From the NCBI RefSeq assembly GCF_017939625.1, contig NZ_JAGKTC010000002.1:549592-613591 (forward strand): DNA of 64,000 nt. The letters run 5' to 3'. Of this stretch, positions 37,840 to 51,450 are shown one piece after another. The translations under genes and the position numbers were made by a program. Source of the DNA: Pseudoxanthomonas helianthi (GTDB taxonomy: Bacteria; Pseudomonadota; Gammaproteobacteria; Xanthomonadales; Xanthomonadaceae). The first letter of the stretch is position 1; each line of letters begins with the position of its first letter. The notes beneath the pieces are model-generated. The model made no database searches and was not told the DNA's origin. It saw only the letters and a list, made by a program, of their open reading frames with translations.

Positions 37840-38616
37840 ATGGAAATCTTCGAACTGCATCGCGGCAGCGCGCCGCTATTGATCAGCCTGCCGCATGACG
37901 GCACCCATGTTCCAGACGACATCGCCGCGCGATTGACCGACGGCGCGCGGCGCGTGCCCGACACCGACTGGCACGTCTCGCGGTTGTACGCCTTCGCCCG
38001 TGAACTCGGTGCTTCGATCCTCGCGCCGCGCCATTCGCGATACGTGATCGATTTGAACCGGCCGCCGGACGACACTTCGCTGTATCCGGGGCAGAACACC
38101 ACCGGCTTGTGCCCGGTGGCGCAGTTCACCGGCGATCCGGTCTATCTGCCGGAGCAGGAGCCGTCCGCCGAAGAAGTGGCCAGGCGCGTCGAGGTCTACT
38201 GGCGTCCGTACCACGCGGCGTTGCGGGAAGAGATCGCCCGCATCCGCGCCGTGCACGGTCGCGCGGTGCTGTGGGAAGGGCATTCGATCCGCGGCAAACT
38301 GCCGTTCCTGTTCGAGGGCCGCCTGCCTGGGTTCAACCTGGGTACGGCCGGCGGCACCAGTTGCCGGCCCGAACTGCAGCAGCGGCTCGAAGCCGTCCTG
38401 GCGGCGCAGGACGTGGATGATGCGGTGGTCAACGGTCGCTTCAAGGGCGGCTACATCACCCGCCAGTACCACGATGTCGGCAATGGCGTGCAAGCCGTGC
38501 AACTCGAACTGGCGCAGCGCAACTACATGGACGAGGATTCGTTCGAGTACCTGCCGGAACGTGCCGTGCGTGTGCAGGCGGTGATCCGCGAGCTGTTGCT
38601 GGCCACGCTGGCATGA
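37840..38616 (+). CDS. hutG: N-formylglutamate deformylase
   Basis: Hydrolyses N-formyl-L-glutamate to glutamate and formate, the last step of the five-step histidine utilisation pathway. The 258-residue protein shows LISLPHDGTHVP, DTDWHVSRLY, RYVIDLNRPPDD and LWEGHSIRG, typical of the N-formylglutamate amidohydrolase family. The other hut genes are not in the window. It overlaps the EamA transporter gene by four bases (ATGA) and follows DUF418 by nine, so the three form an operon. Confidence 0.92.
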   Translation: MEIFELHRGSAPLLISLPHDGTHVPDDIAARLTDGARRVPDTDWHVSRLYAFARELGASILAPRHSRYVIDLNRPPDDTSLYPGQNTTGLCPVAQFTGDPVYLPEQEPSAEEVARRVEVYWRPYHAALREEIARIRAVHGRAVLWEGHSIRGKLPFLFEGRLPGFNLGTAGGTSCRPELQQRLEAVLAAQDVDDAVVNGRFKGGYITRQYHDVGNGVQAVQLELAQRNYMDEDSFEYLPERAVRVQAVIRELLLATLA

Positions 38617-39596
38617 GCGCCGAAGAGCAGGGCGACGACGCGGTCCAGGCCCTGGATGTCGCACCCGCCGAAGACGTGGTGCACGAGGCGCCCGCGCCGG
38701 CCGTGCCGATGCGCCGTGTCGATCGCTCCGGCATCGTGCTGGCGGCGTTGGGCGCGATCGCGTTCTCCGGCAAGGCGATCATCGTCAAGCTCGGTTTCCG
38801 CTACGGCGCCGATGCGGTGACCCTGCTGGCGCTGCGGATGGCGGTGGCGCTGCCGTTCTTCGTGGGGATGGGCGTGTGGGCCGCCCGCCGGGCGCCAAGG
38901 CTGACGCGCGCGGATCGGTGGAGGATCCTCGCCCTCGGGTTCTTCGGCTATTACCTGGCCAGCTTCCTCGATTTCGCCGGCCTGGCTTACATCACCGCGA
39001 CCCTGGAACGGCTGATCCTGTATCTCACCCCGACGCTGGTGCTGCTGATCGGCGTCGCATTCGCCAAGCGGCGCCCGACCCGGCTGCAACTGATCGCATT
39101 GGGGACGAGCTATCTCGGCGTATTGCTGGCATTCGGCCACGACCTGGACCATGGCGGAAGCGACATCGTGCTGGGCGGTGGGCTGGTTTTCGGCAGCGCA
39201 CTGGCCTATGCCATCTATCTGTACGGCAGCGGCGAAATCGTCGCGCGCATCGGCGCAGTGCGCCTGACCGCCTACGCCAGCAGCGTTGCCAGCGTGTTGT
39301 GCATCGGCCAGTTCCTGCTGCTGCGTCCGCTCGATGCGCTTGCGCTTCCGCCGCAGGTGTACTGGCTCTCGCTGCTCAACGGCACGGCGTGCACGGTACT
39401 GCCCGTGCTCGCGACGATGCTGGCGGTGAAGCGCATCGGCTCGGCCACGGCCGCGCAGATCGGCATGCTCGGTCCGGTGTCGACCATCGTGCTGAGTCTG
39501 TTCGTGCTCGGCGAGCCGATGGGAGCATGGCAGGTCGCGGGCACTCTGCTGGTGATGGCGGGCATATTCGTGGTTTCCCGGCAACGGGTGGCATAG
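38613..39596 (+). CDS. EamA/DMT-superfamily transporter
   Basis: A 327-residue drug/metabolite-type permease with an acidic 33-residue N-terminal extension and about ten membrane segments in two EamA halves (GIVLAALGAIAFSGKAIIVK to LVLLIGVAFAKRRPT, and GGGLVFGSALAYAIYLYGSG to VAGTLLVMAGIFVVSRQ). The substrate is unknown. Translational coupling to hutG hints at an amino acid or derivative. It is convergent with the YbdK-type gene, with one base between stops. Confidence 0.9.
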   Translation: MSAEEQGDDAVQALDVAPAEDVVHEAPAPAVPMRRVDRSGIVLAALGAIAFSGKAIIVKLGFRYGADAVTLLALRMAVALPFFVGMGVWAARRAPRLTRADRWRILALGFFGYYLASFLDFAGLAYITATLERLILYLTPTLVLLIGVAFAKRRPTRLQLIALGTSYLGVLLAFGHDLDHGGSDIVLGGGLVFGSALAYAIYLYGSGEIVARIGAVRLTAYASSVASVLCIGQFLLLRPLDALALPPQVYWLSLLNGTACTVLPVLATMLAVKRIGSATAAQIGMLGPVSTIVLSLFVLGEPMGAWQVAGTLLVMAGIFVVSRQRVA

Positions 39597-39597
39597 C

Positions 39598-40734
39598 TCA
39601 CGCGGGCATGGCCGGTACGCTGGCCTGGGCCAGCCAGTCGACCACCGCTTGCAGGGCTTCGCTGCGCGAGGCGCCCTGCGCGCGGCTCTCGCGATAGATC
39701 GCCATTTGCCGGTGTGCGCTGGTGCCGGTTTGCAGGATGTGCCAGAGGTGGTCGAATTCGGCCTCTACGCCGAGCGCGGCCACGTCTTCGGCCAGCACCT
39801 GCTGCAGGTTGCGGAACATTTCGCGCATCGAGACCAGGCGGTTGCTCGACAGATCGATCAGGCCGGCATCGAAACCGTAACGCTGCGCACGCCACAGGTT
39901 CTCGGCGACGATGGCCTGGACGCCCGCGTCCAGGCCTGCATGCAATTGCGGCTGGCGTTCCAGGTAGCGGATGAGGCAGCGGTACAACTGGGCGATGGCC
40001 AAGGCGTCGTCGGTATTCGTGCAACAGTCGGTGACGCGGAGTTCCAGCGTCGGGAAATTCAACGACGGGCGCAGTGCCCACCACAGGAATCCGGCGTTCT
40101 CGATCGCGCCGGACTGGATCAGCCGCCGCAAATAGCGGTCGTAACCGGCCTGGTCCGTGAAAAGGGGAGGCAGGCCGGTCCGCGGGATTTCCTGGTACGC
40201 GGTCTGCCGATACCCCATCAAACCGGTCGGTTGCCCCATCCAGAACGGCGACGAGGTGCTGAACGCCAGCAGCATCGGCAGGAATGGCTGCATCCGTCGC
40301 ATCAGGTCGATGCGCGCTTCGACGTTGGCCGGCTGCACGTGCACGTGCAGCCCGCACAACAGGTTGCGCCGTCCGGGCAATTGCAGCTGCGCCATCACCT
40401 GGTCGTAGTGCGGTTTCACCGTGCTGCGTTGCTGTCGCCACGACTCGCGCGGGTGCGTGCCCGCGGCGAGGATGGACAATCCATGCCGTCGCGCGAGCTC
40501 GGCGACGCGGGTGCGCAACCCGACCAGGTCGCGGCGCGCTTCCCCCGCATCGTGGTGGACCACCGTCTGCACTTCGACCTGGGTCTGCAGCAATTCGTGG
40601 CCGAACCGGCCATCGCCGATGGCATCCCGGCACTCGTCGAAGAACGCTCGCGGCATGTGCCGCAGGCGCCGCGCGTTGCGGCGGACCAGGAAATATTCTT
40701 CTTCCAGCCCGAAGGTATAGGGATGCGCGGCCAT
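39598..40734 (-). CDS. Carboxylate-amine ligase, YbdK/GCS2 type
   Basis: A 378-residue ATP-dependent ligase of glutamate-cysteine ligase family 2. Seen: FGLEEEYFLV at the start, QTQVEVQT, CGLHVHV, TSSPFWMGQPTGLMGYR, and FPTLELRVTDCCTN. E. coli YbdK has weak glutamate-cysteine ligase activity; the physiological product here is uncertain, though a link to glutathione (with ggt at 16 kb) is possible. Confidence 0.9.
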   Translation of the reverse strand: MAAHPYTFGLEEEYFLVRRNARRLRHMPRAFFDECRDAIGDGRFGHELLQTQVEVQTVVHHDAGEARRDLVGLRTRVAELARRHGLSILAAGTHPRESWRQQRSTVKPHYDQVMAQLQLPGRRNLLCGLHVHVQPANVEARIDLMRRMQPFLPMLLAFSTSSPFWMGQPTGLMGYRQTAYQEIPRTGLPPLFTDQAGYDRYLRRLIQSGAIENAGFLWWALRPSLNFPTLELRVTDCCTNTDDALAIAQLYRCLIRYLERQPQLHAGLDAGVQAIVAENLWRAQRYGFDAGLIDLSSNRLVSMREMFRNLQQVLAEDVAALGVEAEFDHLWHILQTGTSAHRQMAIYRESRAQGASRSEALQAVVDWLAQASVPAMPA

Positions 40735-40769
40735 GCCGCGTTATCGCATCTACGGGGTTTGCGTTGCGT

Positions 40770-40799
40770 AAACGAAAGCGGGCGCCTTGGGGCGCCCGC
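40770..40799 (-). terminator. Terminator of the S9 peptidase gene
   Basis: The stem GCGGGCGCC/GGCGCCCGC has a TTGG-type loop. On the minus strand it is followed by TTTCGTTT. It lies 24 bases past the peptidase stop and upstream of the YbdK-type gene start. Confidence 0.85.
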
Positions 40800-40822
40800 G
40801 CGGGACAGGATCCCAGCCGCAA

Positions 40823-42775
40823 TCAATGCCCGATGTGTTTTTCGAGGAAGGCCTCGATGCGCTGGTAGAGCTCAGCGCGGGTTTCGGGCTTGTAGAAGCC
40901 ATGACCCTCGCGGGCGGCGACCATCGTCTCGATCGGCGTTCCCTGTCTTTTGAATGCGGAAGTCAACGCGTTGAACTGCTCCATCGGGACGCGCTGGTCG
41001 ATGGATCCTTGGGCCAGGAAGACGGGCACCTTGATCTTGTCGACGTTCTGCGCTGGCGACCATGCCTTCAAATTGGCCATATCGGTGCCCAGTACGCGGT
41101 CTAGGTATCGCCTGCCGGATGCACGGTCCTTGATGTCGCCTTCCTTCTTCATGACTTCGAGGTCGTAAACGCCGACATAGCCGATAGCGCATTTGTACAG
41201 CTCGGGGTAGCGGATCGGTTGCATCAATGCGGCGTACCCGCCAAAGCTGGCGCCGAAGGTGCAGATACGGTTCGGGTCCGCCAGTTTGTTGTCGATGGCC
41301 CAGCGTACGCCATCGGCGACGTCGTCCATCATCTTGCCGCCCCATTCGCGGTGGCCGCTTTCTTCGAAGCCTTTTCCACGACCGCCGGAACCGCGGAAGT
41401 TGATCTGCAGAACGGCATAGCCGCGACTGGCCAGGAACTGCGCATCCGGGTCGAAGCCCCAGCTGTCGTATGGGCCGTGCGGGCCGCCATGGGGCAGGAC
41501 GACGGTCGGCTTGGCGCCGGTACCGGCGGGAGCGGTGTAGAGACCGTACAGCGTCAGTCCGTCGCGGGTGGTGAAACTGATCGGTCGGGTGGAAGCCAGC
41601 GAGCCCGCCTTTAACCATGGCATCAATTCGCTGACCAGTTGGACCTTGTTGGCATCGCGATCCAGGAGGTAGTAGGCGCCCGGGTTCCGATCGCCCCACA
41701 CGGTGAATAACACCTTCTTGTTGTCGCGTGTCCATTGCACGAAGGACACCATCTGGCCCGGGAATGACTTCAGCAAGCCGGCGTGCAGTTTCGCCCAGTC
41801 CGATGCCGGATCGAGGTACTGGACCGTTGGTTTGGCGGCGTCGTAAATGACGGCGAACGGCGGGCCATCGTGGCCGGCGTACATCACCCGGGAAATCGCT
41901 ACTTCGTCACTGCCGGCGAGCCGGGTCCGGGTCCCCTTGGCCAGATCGACCTTGTAGAGCTGCGCGGGTTCGTTCCGGTCGGTAATGCTGGCGTACGCAG
42001 TATTGTTGTCCGGTTCCACGTACAGCAGACTCATGTTGTAGCCGGCCAGCGGTTTCGGCACCGGCATCCACTCGTTGCTGGCGCCCGGACGATAGGCAAG
42101 CACGGGGTCATCCTTGTCGTCCGACGTGATCTTGAGACGTGCCCGCCCAGCATGATCGAACATGAAGGATGCGGTTTCCTTCGTCTGCTCCAGCTCCTGG
42201 CGATTACCCGTCCGCGTATCCACCTTGTAGATGGAGGTGGTCTGATCCTCATCGCCACGGCTGTCCGGCCACGCGGTGAAGTCGACCAGCACTTTGCCGG
42301 GCTCGTCGTCCAGAACCTTGACGATACTGGCGAATCCTCGATCCTTGCGTCGTCCTGAGCGTGCACCATCGTCTTCGATGTAGGCGAACAGGGTTTCTTG
42401 AGTCTTGCCGTGGACGTCCGAACTCATCAATTCGCCGTAGCTGTACGGGCGGGCACGAAGTGGCTCCATCCTGGCTCGCGCGACCACCACCTGGTCGTTG
42501 TCGCTCCAGACGATGTTGGCGACATGGTTCTGGCGGCCGAACCGCATGGCCTGGACCGTGCCCTGGCCGTCCAGGGCGACCACATGCAATTGGGTTTCCA
42601 TGCCATCCGCGGAGGGCACGGCAAGCGCGATGTGCTTGCCATCTGGCGAAAGGGCGATATCACTGATTTCCGCATGTTTGGAAAAATCCAGAGCCGTAGG
42701 GCTTTGGGCGGAAACGGGCGCGGACAATACTGCCGCCAGCGCGATGGCGTGGCGAATACGAGCGGTAAATCTCAT
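40823..42775 (-). CDS. Secreted S9-family prolyl oligopeptidase-like peptidase
   Basis: A 650-residue serine peptidase: a signal peptide (MRFTARIRHAIALAAVLSAP), an N-terminal beta-propeller (about 30-400) gating the active site, and a C-terminal alpha/beta hydrolase domain with Ser510 in GASFGGYA, Asp in GSIDQRVP and His in GHGFYKP. The S9C-like acylaminoacyl/dipeptidyl peptidases of xanthomonads look alike. The exact specificity is unknown. The start at 42775 gives the signal peptide; an in-frame extension of 26 residues does not. Base composition in the propeller part is a little lower in GC than neighbours. Confidence 0.92.
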   Translation of the reverse strand: MRFTARIRHAIALAAVLSAPVSAQSPTALDFSKHAEISDIALSPDGKHIALAVPSADGMETQLHVVALDGQGTVQAMRFGRQNHVANIVWSDNDQVVVARARMEPLRARPYSYGELMSSDVHGKTQETLFAYIEDDGARSGRRKDRGFASIVKVLDDEPGKVLVDFTAWPDSRGDEDQTTSIYKVDTRTGNRQELEQTKETASFMFDHAGRARLKITSDDKDDPVLAYRPGASNEWMPVPKPLAGYNMSLLYVEPDNNTAYASITDRNEPAQLYKVDLAKGTRTRLAGSDEVAISRVMYAGHDGPPFAVIYDAAKPTVQYLDPASDWAKLHAGLLKSFPGQMVSFVQWTRDNKKVLFTVWGDRNPGAYYLLDRDANKVQLVSELMPWLKAGSLASTRPISFTTRDGLTLYGLYTAPAGTGAKPTVVLPHGGPHGPYDSWGFDPDAQFLASRGYAVLQINFRGSGGRGKGFEESGHREWGGKMMDDVADGVRWAIDNKLADPNRICTFGASFGGYAALMQPIRYPELYKCAIGYVGVYDLEVMKKEGDIKDRASGRRYLDRVLGTDMANLKAWSPAQNVDKIKVPVFLAQGSIDQRVPMEQFNALTSAFKRQGTPIETMVAAREGHGFYKPETRAELYQRIEAFLEKHIGH

Positions 42776-42890
42776 GGCTCCCTCCATATGGTGGCCATGT
42801 CCCCAAATGCACGGCCCCCGGGCATTTAGCCGTGCCGCATGGCCGCTTTGCAAGGCGCGATGCGGAACGGGATGGCCAGCCGGACCGGAA

Positions 42891-44780
42891 TCAGACCTCC
42901 AGCGAAGCCAGATCGCCCTTGGTCTCGAGCCACGTCTTCCGGTCCGAAGCCCGCTTCTTCGCCAGCAGCATGTCCATCAGTCCCCGGGTCTCACCGGCGT
43001 CGTCGACGGTCAGCTGCACCAGCCGGCGCGTGTCGGGGTGGATGGTCGATTCGCGCAGCTGCGACGGGTTCATTTCGCCCAGGCCCTTGAAGCGGGTCAC
43101 GTTGACGGCGCCCTTGATCTTCTCCCGCTCGACCTTTTCCAGCAGCAGGCGTTTTTCTTCCTCGTCCAGCGCGTAGAACACCTGCTTGCCCACGTCCACG
43201 CGGAACAGCGGCGGCATGGCCACGAACACATGGCCGGCGTCGACCAGCGCGGGGAAGTGGCGCAGGAACAGCGCGCTGAGCAGGGTCGCGATGTGCAGGC
43301 CGTCGGAGTCGGCGTCGGCGAGGATCACGATCTTGCCGTACCGCAATCCGGAAATATCGTCCTTGCCGGGGTCGCAGCCGATGGCCACGGCGAGGTCGTG
43401 CACTTCGTTCGACGCGAGCACGCCGCCGGAAGCCACTTCCCAGGTGTTGAGGATCTTGCCGCGCAACGGCAGGATCGCCTGGAAATCCTTGTCGCGCGCC
43501 TGCTTGGCGCTGCCGCCGGCCGAGTCGCCTTCGACCAGGAACAACTCGGTGCGGGAGAGGTCCTGGCTGATGCAGTCGGCCAGCTTGCCGGGCAGGGCGG
43601 GACCCTGCGTGACTTTCTTGCGCACGACCTGCTTTTCGGTCTTCAGTCGGGCGGCGGCGCGTTCGATCGCGATCTGCGCGATCTTCTCGCCGAAGTCGAC
43701 GTGCTGGTTCAGCCACAGGCTGAAGGCGTCGTGCGCGGCGCCTTCGATGAAGCCTGCTGCCTGGCGCGAGGACAGGCGTTCCTTGGTCTGCCCGCTGAAC
43801 TGCGGGTCGGTCATCTTCAGCGACAGCACGAAGGCGACGCGGTCCCACACGTCTTCCGGCGCCAGCTTGACGCCGCGCGGCAGCAGGTTGCGGAAATCGC
43901 AGAACTCGCGCAGCGCGTCGGTCAGGCCGCTGCGCAGGCCGTTGACGTGGGTGCCGTGTTGCGCGGTCGGGATCAGGTTGACGTAGCTTTCCTGCACCAG
44001 TTCGCCCTCCGGCACCCAGGCCACCGCCCAGTCGACGATTTCGGTGTCCTTTTTCAGCTGGCCGACGAACAGCTCCGGCGGCAGCAGTTCGCGCCCCTGC
44101 ATTTCCCCCTTGAGGTAGTCGCGCAGGCCGTCCTCGTAATGCCAGGTGTCGCGCTCGCCGGTGGCTTCGTCGTGCAGCTTGACGGTCAGGCCGGGGCACA
44201 GCACCGCCTTGGCGCGCAGCAGGTGGCGCAACGCGCGCGCGTTGAACTTCGGCGTGTCGAAGTATTTCGGGTCGGGCCAGAAGCGCAGGCGCGTGCCGGT
44301 ATTCTTCTTGCCCACCGTGCCGACGGTTTCCAGTTTCGACGCCGCATCGCCGTCGCGGAACTCCATCCGGTATTCGTTGCCTTCGCGCTTGATGAAGATC
44401 TCGACCTTCTTCGACAGCGCGTTGACCACGCTGACGCCGACGCCATGCAGGCCGCCGCTGAAGGTGTAATTGCGGTTGCTGAACTTGCCGCCGGCATGCA
44501 GCCGGGTAAGGATCAGCTCGACGCCGGGAATCTTCTCCTCCGGGTGGATGTCCACCGGCATGCCGCGGCCGTCGTCGCCGACCTCGCAGCTGCCGTCCTT
44601 GAACAGCGTCACCTCGATCTCGCCCGCGTGCCCGGCCAGCGCTTCATCGACCGCGTTGTCGATGACTTCCTGCGCCAGGTGGTTGGGCCGCGTGGTGTCG
44701 GTGTACATGCCCGGGCGGCGCTTGACCGGATCCAGGCCGGAGAGGACTTCGATATCGGCGGCGTTGTAGCGACTGCTCAT
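42891..44780 (-). CDS. parE: DNA topoisomerase IV subunit B
   Basis: ATPase subunit of the decatenating topoisomerase. The 629-residue protein has the GHKL ATP site (EVIDNAVDEALAG, DDGRGMPVD, GGLHGVGVSVVNALS), the TOPRIM motif EGDSAGGSAKQ, and DADSDGLHIATLL. DADSDG rather than DADVDG distinguishes ParE from GyrB. The C-terminal RFKGLGEMNP is present. parC is not in the window. Confidence 0.96.
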   Translation of the reverse strand: MSSRYNAADIEVLSGLDPVKRRPGMYTDTTRPNHLAQEVIDNAVDEALAGHAGEIEVTLFKDGSCEVGDDGRGMPVDIHPEEKIPGVELILTRLHAGGKFSNRNYTFSGGLHGVGVSVVNALSKKVEIFIKREGNEYRMEFRDGDAASKLETVGTVGKKNTGTRLRFWPDPKYFDTPKFNARALRHLLRAKAVLCPGLTVKLHDEATGERDTWHYEDGLRDYLKGEMQGRELLPPELFVGQLKKDTEIVDWAVAWVPEGELVQESYVNLIPTAQHGTHVNGLRSGLTDALREFCDFRNLLPRGVKLAPEDVWDRVAFVLSLKMTDPQFSGQTKERLSSRQAAGFIEGAAHDAFSLWLNQHVDFGEKIAQIAIERAAARLKTEKQVVRKKVTQGPALPGKLADCISQDLSRTELFLVEGDSAGGSAKQARDKDFQAILPLRGKILNTWEVASGGVLASNEVHDLAVAIGCDPGKDDISGLRYGKIVILADADSDGLHIATLLSALFLRHFPALVDAGHVFVAMPPLFRVDVGKQVFYALDEEEKRLLLEKVEREKIKGAVNVTRFKGLGEMNPSQLRESTIHPDTRRLVQLTVDDAGETRGLMDMLLAKKRASDRKTWLETKGDLASLEV

Positions 44781-44958
44781 GGTTCAGCGTTGTCGTCGGG
44801 CATCGTGATCAGAGCCCGGCAGGATGGGGGCAGCCCCCGTGCCGGTCAAGAACCTGTCCGGATGATGAAGGCCATGTCGCGAATTCACTGCTCCGTCAAG
44901 TCGTGTTGCCTAGGGTTCGCATCGCCACGATAGGTGGTACCAACGAAGAGGAACTCCC

Positions 44959-45450
44959 ATGCGCAAGCTGATGATCATCGGCGTCGCCACCACGTCCCTG
45001 ATGTTCGCGGCGCTGGCGTCGGCGCAGCAGGCCGGCACTCGGGTGGGTGCGGGCGCCAATGTGCAGGCGGGCGCGGTCAACGCGCAGGCGCAGACCGGTG
45101 CGAACGCGGGCATGCATGCCGATGCGGTGCAGGGCGCGGTCCAGTCCGCGCGCGATTCGGGCGCACAGGTCGGCACGACGGTTCGCGATACGGCGAGGGC
45201 CGGCGAGCAGGCCACCGAGCATGCCAGCGACCAAGCCGTCGGCGCCGTGTCGGGCAACGCGACCGCCGGGGCGAATTCGGCGCTCGGTGCGACCGACGCA
45301 TCGGCCACGACCAGCACGTCCTCCGGCACGATCGGCGCCGATGCCAGCGCCGACGGCAAGGCCAAGGCCGATGCGGCGAAGGCCGAGCACAAGGGCAAGC
45401 ACAAGAAGGCCAAGGCAGCCGAAACCGAGAAGCAGGACGGCACGCCGTAA
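44959..45450 (+). CDS. Small secreted Ala-rich hydrophilic protein
   Basis: A 163-residue protein with a signal peptide (MRKLMIIGVATTSLMFAALASA) and an extremely Ala/Gly/Thr/Ser/Asp-rich mature region without clear domains, ending in a Lys-rich tail (KAEHKGKHKKAKAAETEK). The composition is that of an intrinsically disordered hydrophilin-like periplasmic protein. The purine-rich AAGAGGAACTC upstream and the strong terminator right after support a real, well-expressed monocistronic gene. Function is unknown. Confidence 0.75.
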   Translation: MRKLMIIGVATTSLMFAALASAQQAGTRVGAGANVQAGAVNAQAQTGANAGMHADAVQGAVQSARDSGAQVGTTVRDTARAGEQATEHASDQAVGAVSGNATAGANSALGATDASATTSTSSGTIGADASADGKAKADAAKAEHKGKHKKAKAAETEKQDGTP

Positions 45451-45467
45451 CAAGCAGGGGTCTCCCG

Positions 45468-45497
45468 GCCGGGGATGCCAATCATCCCCGGCTTTTT
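45468..45497 (+). terminator. Terminator after the Ala-rich gene
   Basis: A perfect 10-bp stem GCCGGGGATG/CATCCCCGGC is followed by TTTTT. It lies 18 bases after the stop. Confidence 0.92.
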
Positions 45498-45595
45498 CAT
45501 GCCCGGACCGGGGCGTTCAGCTATCCGCAGGTCCTGCTTCCGGGCGGGGTGTAAAATGCGGCGGAACCGTGCAAACGGAGAATCGGAGAAGCGCC

Positions 45596-45847
45596 ATGAA
45601 ACAGAAGACCCTGATCGCGATGGTCGCCGTTGTCGGCTTGATCGGTGGAGCTGCGTACGCTTTCGCCCAATCCAGCGGCAGCGCCGACCAGAAGAAGGAC
45701 CAGGCGCCGCAGCAGGACACCCGCACCGAGGCCGAGAAGCGCGCCGAGCGCCGCGCCGCCAACGAAAAGGTCGCGGCCGAACGCAAGGCCCAGCAGGGCG
45801 ACAAGAAGGCCGGCAAGGAAGAGGAAGAAGAGGAAAAGAAGCCCTGA
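45596..45847 (+). CDS. Small secreted protein with charged Glu/Lys tail
   Basis: An 83-residue protein: signal peptide (MKQKTLIAMVAVVGLIGGAA) followed by a highly charged, probably helical or disordered mature region rich in Lys, Glu, Ala and Gln and ending in a Glu run. A good ribosome site (GGAGAATCGGAGAAG) precedes the ATG and a strong terminator follows. It resembles the preceding gene product in style though not in sequence. The family is unknown. Confidence 0.72.
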   Translation: MKQKTLIAMVAVVGLIGGAAYAFAQSSGSADQKKDQAPQQDTRTEAEKRAERRAANEKVAAERKAQQGDKKAGKEEEEEEKKP

Positions 45848-47683
<1,836 letters not shown>

Positions 47684-47692
47684 TCCCTCCTT

Positions 47693-47719
47693 GTCATTCC
47701 CGGCGCAGTCCGGGATGAC
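47693..47719. repeat. Short palindromic element in the pyrG-kdsA gap
   Basis: GTCATTCCCGG and CCGGGATGAC form a near-perfect hairpin with a six-base loop. The half-sequence TCATTCCCG is shared with the larger elements at 23934 and 62788. There is no T-run, so it is a repeat rather than a terminator. Confidence 0.65.
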
Positions 47720-47737
47720 GACTTCAAGGAATAACGA

Positions 47738-48570
47738 ATGAAACTCTGTGGTTTCGAAGTCGGCCTCGACCAGCCCCTGTTCCTGATCGCCGGTCCCTGC
47801 GTTATCGAGTCGATGCAGTTGCAGCTCGATACCGCCGGCAAGCTGAAGGAAATCACCGGCAAGCTGGGCATGAACTTCATCTTCAAGTCCAGCTTCGACA
47901 AGGCCAACCGTACTTCGGGCACCAGCTTCCGCGGGCCCGGGATGGAGGAAGGCTTGAAGGTACTGGCCGAGGTCAAGAAGCAGATCGGCGTGCCGGTGCT
48001 GACCGACGTGCACGAGTACACGCCGATGGACGAAGTGGCGGCGGTGGTCGACGTGCTGCAGACGCCGGCGTTCCTGGTGCGCCAGACCGATTTCATCAAG
48101 AAGGTCTGCTCGGCCGGCAGGCCGGTCAACATCAAGAAGGGCCAGTTCCTGTCGCCGTGGGACATGAAGCCCGTGGTGGAAAAGGCCAAGTCCACCGGCA
48201 ACAACGACATCCTGGTCTGCGAACGCGGCGCCAGCTTCGGCTACAACAACCTGGTGTCCGACATGCGCTCGCTCAGCGTGATGCGCGACACCGGCTGCCC
48301 GGTGGTGTTCGATGCGACGCATTCGGTGCAGTTGCCGGGCGGGCAGGGTACGTCCAGCGGCGGCCAGCGCGAATTCGTGCCGGTGCTGGCGCGCGCCGCG
48401 GTCGCGGTGGGCGTGGCCGGCCTGTTCGCCGAAACCCATCCCGATCCGTCCAAGGCGCTGTCCGACGGCCCCAATGCGTGGCCGCTGGACAAGATGGAAG
48501 CGTTGCTGGAGACCTTGCTGGCGCTGGATTCGATCACCAAGAAGAACGGATTCCTGGAGAGCACGGTCTG

Positions 48571-48571
<1 letters not shown>
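47738..48571 (+). CDS. kdsA: 3-deoxy-8-phosphooctulonate synthase
   Basis: Condenses arabinose-5-phosphate with phosphoenolpyruvate to KDO-8-phosphate for the lipopolysaccharide core. The 277-residue protein shows [33 protein letters not shown] and [15 protein letters not shown]. Enolase, which makes PEP, is two genes downstream. The stop overlaps the next start by one base (TGATG). Confidence 0.97.
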
Positions 48572-50408
<1,837 letters not shown>

Positions 50409-50410
50409 AC

Positions 50411-50761
50411 GTGCGGGCGGCGCGCTGGCTGCTGCTGGTGTTGCTGGGGCTTTTGGCCTTCCTGCAGTACCACTTCTGGTTCGGCCGCGGCAGTTCGGGC
50501 GAGGTGGTCGCGCTGGAGAAGCAGGTCGCGGCGCAGAAACGCGCCAACGAGGGCCTGCGCGATCGCAACGCCGAGCTCGCTGCCGAAGTCGAGGACCTCA
50601 AGTCCGGCGAAGCGGCGGCCGAAGAGCGCGCCCGCAGCGAGCTGGGCATGATCAAGCCGGGCGAGAAGTTCTATCGCGTGGTCGAGTCGCCCGGCGCGCC
50701 GCAGCCCATCGACGAAGCCGGCACGAAGCCCGATGCCGGCGCGGCGGAGCAGAAGCCCTGA
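50411..50761 (+). CDS. ftsB: Cell division protein FtsB
   Basis: Small bitopic divisome protein that joins FtsL and FtsQ. The 116-residue protein has a short cytoplasmic start, one membrane segment ([19 protein letters not shown]), a coiled coil ([20 protein letters not shown], then [12 protein letters not shown]) and the conserved [15 protein letters not shown]. The start is GTG 50411, two bases after the eno stop. Its stop overlaps the ispD start. eno-ftsB-ispD-ispF is a conserved order. Confidence 0.94.
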   Translation: MRAARWLLLVLLGLLAFLQYHFWFGRGSSGEVVALEKQVAAQKRANEGLRDRNAELAAEVEDLKSGEAAAEERARSELGMIKPGEKFYRVVESPGAPQPIDEAGTKPDAGAAEQKP

Positions 50762-51450
50762 TGCGCGGCACCTGGGCGGTGGTGCCCGCGGCCGGACGCG
50801 GCACGCGCTTCGGCGGCGACGTTCCCAAGCAATACCTCGAAGTCGAGGGCAGGCCGTTGATCGCGTATACATTGGCCGCGCTGACCGCGCATCCGGCGGT
50901 GGAAGGCGTGGTCGTGGCGATCGGCGAGAACGACGCCGACTGGCCTGGCTGGAACGAGCTCGAGGGCAAGCCGATCCGGACCTGCACCGGTGGTGCCAGC
51001 CGTGCCGCGTCGGTGCTGGCCGGCATCGAGGCATTGCCCGACAGCGTGCGCGCCGACGATTTCGTGCTGGTCCACGACGCGGCGCGCCCCAATCTCGGCT
51101 TGCACGACCTGTCGCAACTCTTGGAGCGCGGCCGCAACGATCCGGTGGGTGCGATCCTGGCCGCGCCGGTGCGCGACACCCTCAAGCGCGCCGGCGACGA
51201 CGGCGGCATCGACGCCACCGAGCCGCGCGAACGCCTGTGGCGCGCGCTGACGCCGCAGTTGTTCCGCCGCCTGCAGCTGTCGAAGGCCTTGCAGGACGCG
51301 GCGCGGGCCGGCGTCGAGGTCACCGACGAAGCGATGGCACTGGAACGCCAGGGCCTGCGACCGTTGCTGGTCGAAGGCAGCGAAGACAATTTCAAGGTCA
51401 CCACGCCAGCGGACCTGGCGCGGTTCCGGTTCATACTGTCGCAACGATGA
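50761..51450 (+). CDS. ispD: 2-C-methyl-D-erythritol 4-phosphate cytidylyltransferase
   Basis: MEP pathway step 3: joins CTP and MEP to CDP-ME. The 229-residue protein has the nucleotide-binding start [30 protein letters not shown], and C-terminal [16 protein letters not shown]. The ATG shares one base with the ftsB stop. CTP comes from PyrG, encoded upstream in the same run. Confidence 0.97.
   Translation: MRGTWAVVPAAGRGTRFGGDVPKQYLEVEGRPLIAYTLAALTAHPAVEGVVVAIGENDADWPGWNELEGKPIRTCTGGASRAASVLAGIEALPDSVRADDFVLVHDAARPNLGLHDLSQLLERGRNDPVGAILAAPVRDTLKRAGDDGGIDATEPRERLWRALTPQLFRRLQLSKALQDAARAGVEVTDEAMALERQGLRPLLVEGSEDNFKVTTPADLARFRFILSQR

Noticed and set aside
42498-44933. 811-codon plus-strand open frame opposite parE.
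   Set aside because: It is a shadow of parE, which has all its motifs on the minus strand.
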